A stretch of DNA of 64,000 nucleotides from Trichobilharzia szidati (lineage: Eukaryota; Platyhelminthes; Trematoda; Strigeidida; Schistosomatidae). This document shows, piece by piece, positions 55,601-58,600 of the stretch. The notes below the pieces were generated by a model that saw nothing but the letters and a program-made list of their open reading frames with translations, had not been told where the DNA came from and did not search any database. Made by a program: the position numbers and the translations under genes. Location: NCBI GenBank assembly GCA_944472155.2, contig OX235271.1:39482633-39546632 (forward strand). Direction: 5' to 3'. Numbering within the stretch: position 1 is the stretch's first letter; the number at the start of each line of letters is the position of its first letter.

Positions 55601-58600
55601 GTAGTAATAAGGGAAAAGTACATAGAATAACTAAATAAACAAAATAAATAAATTTAATTTGTGGATGGTGACTAGCAGTGGAATCCAGGATGCGCATTTT
55701 GTCATATTCGGGACTCGTCATCTGGATGCACGTGCATTTCTCACCTGCATTTCCCAGTGAGTGAGAAATGCACGTACATCCAGATGACGAGTCCCAAATA
55801 AAACGAAATGCGCATCCTGACTTCCACTGCTAGTCACCATCCACCGAATAACATGTAATTCCCCAGATGATGCTGAAGCATCCGTACTAAAAGCCCACAT
55901 ATCAACAGAGAAAGAATACTTCCGTCTAATATAATCAACCAACGGGAAAAAACACAATTAAACTAAACAGATAGCATGAACTAGTTATATTGGTATAATT
56001 TGTCAAAAGATTTCCCTTATCAACTGAGACAGGTCAGTTATTGAAGCTATAATACGGACGACATAAGATTTCATATAACGATACTCAAGTGATAGTGTAA
56101 CGACAGAAGGCAAGAGTCAGGCAACAGATCATTTATTATGGAAATCAACGCATATTTATATATTTCATGTACATCACTATGGTTATTTAAAGAAACAAAC
56201 ACAGTCTTCCGATTGGTTGTTTCTCACGTAAAGTTAATCTTTCATCTATTTGTGACTGTTTCTTGAATGTCAAATCCTCTATATGTTAACTGCATCCGCC
56301 TACGCAAAGTCTGCTGTCGTCGGTTTTGAATCAATCTTTGTTCACATTTTCTCACGACAAATCTTGGGGACGTAAATATTGACGTAAATTACTGTCTACC
56401 AATTTGGCTAGTAGACAGCTCTCACCACAATAGGAGTATATCTTTGAATAAAGTCATAAAGGTCTCACACATTTTATAGCCACTGGACTAAACCAATGAT
56501 AATCAATCGAATAAGATCCTAGTATATTATAGATACACCAGAGAAAATGAATCCAAAAACAAATGGATTAACGGTCAAACAGCCAGAAAAACTACGGCTG
56601 ACGTTAAAAGCAGATTAATTTAAGGGCTGACCTCAGTAACAAGACATAAGTCAGTTTTTCCATACTGTTGTACTCATAGTCTTACACCATTTCTACCTTT
56701 TAAACAGTACAGAGAGTTAAGTCTTTAAGGAGGAACCTAGACTCATTATCATTAGATTATTATTCCATCAGGTTTCGAGTGGAACATATGGCATCAACAG
56801 TACATCTTCATTTCATCCTGCCCTCTGCAGTCGTCATTAGCTGGCTCCACGAATGCCCATAAGATATCATCTCCTCCTTACACGGACCCAAGCTAAACTC
56901 TCCCTTTTCCTATCCGTATTCTACTCGACGACCTGGCGCGCGATGTCTCTCAATGGTTTCTTCAGTACGTGTCCTTTCCATCTCTATTGCCCCCCCCCCT
57001 CAATATTTGTTGGTTAACAATTTCTTGGTTGGTTCCTTGTTGCTAATCCTTTCTGGCCCGCCATCTGATCTTCAGTGTGGAACGAAGGTGACTGGTGTTA
57101 CACGCTTGAAGCCTGTTCGAAATGCTTTTGGTGAGCGTACATGACAATTCCTTCAACACTATAGAAGCACTGACTTGTTGAAGGTTTGCATCTTGTTCTT
57201 CACGCTGAGCGCAGAAGACTTCCACACTTAGTAGTGGGGGGTTATCTTGCTTTATCGATTCTGTCTGGCTTTGACATCCTCAACCGTTCCGTCGTATACA
57301 GTTAAAACGATGCCGTCTAGATAACTGAGAAGATTTCTTTTAGATTTCTCCTACTGATAGTGATTGGTGCTTGTTATTATTGTTAGTCACCAGGTATCTT
57401 TACCGCCTCTGTCTTCTCTATGTTCACTTGTCTTCGACTCTTCTTCTGCCAAATTCTTGATTTTCGCCTGTAGATCCTCCAGTTCGTGTGACATTAAACA
57501 TGAATAGTCTATGGAGTTCAAATCTCCTAGAGTCTTCTTGTCAGTCCGACATATTCCTGTCTTCACGCCCCCCCCCCCCAAAACCTACTGCATGTTGCAG
57601 TCTATGACAATTAGGAATGTCACTGACACTAGTATGCCACCTTCTTTTAAGCCTGTCTTCACTCTAAAGTTATCTGAGTTTCCCGTTGTGACACTTCGAC
57701 ATCGTCCGACACTTGACATAAGTTCACAAAGGTTTGGAGTACTCTGTAATGCTGAAGTATTTTCCAAATCACTTCGCGGTCAACACTCTCGAACACATTT
57801 TAAAAGTCGATGAAGCTAAGATGGAGATTTGACTGCCACTCTATGCTCTGTTCGATAATGACACGTAGAGTTGCAATTTGATCTGCAAATAACTTGCTTT
57901 TCCTGCATTCAGCTTGTTTCGAGCGGAGTCTTGCATCAACAGCATCTTTCAGTCTCTCGAGGATGATGCGACGTAATAGTTGCTTGAACCTAGAATAAAA
58001 CCGGTACACTCAAGGATTTCAGATAAAACTCTTTAGATTAATTTTTCCAACTCAAATTGTTTTAATAAAGTAAACTGTACCTTGATATAGATTTCGGTCA
58101 GTACAGTATAAGAAGGCCAGACCTTGGGGCAAATGAGTACCAATATTTTCAAGACAATCAATCCACCTAAAATAAATTATTTAATATTGAAATAATCATT
58201 ATTGCTTAGAAACAAGTATATATTTGTACAAGACAGAAATCTTATAATACTCAAGGACCTAAGCACATGCAAATGTCTCATTCAAATTTATTGCAGTGAA
58301 GTAACAGTACATTCGAGACAATTGGTGAACTTTGTAACTCAAGAACAGAATAACACTAGTTTTATTCAGAGTGTTAACTTGTAGGAATATGATTGGTTTC
58401 AAGTTTGATCGAGGTTTGATATCAGTTGGAGAAACATTGATAACCGAGGAGTACTGGAAAGCTATTTCGTCCTACTTTGGAACTCTTCATCAGCACGCAC
58501 CCATGACTTCATCGGGGATTAGACTTGACACCCTAGGGTTACAAGGCAAGCTCGTTGACCACAAAACCACTGAAATGGAATCTAATGCCCAGTCGATAAA

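Noticed and set aside
55718..55957. 79-codon minus-strand ORF
   Set aside because: Falls on the inverted hammerhead pair and flanking intron; no protein signature.
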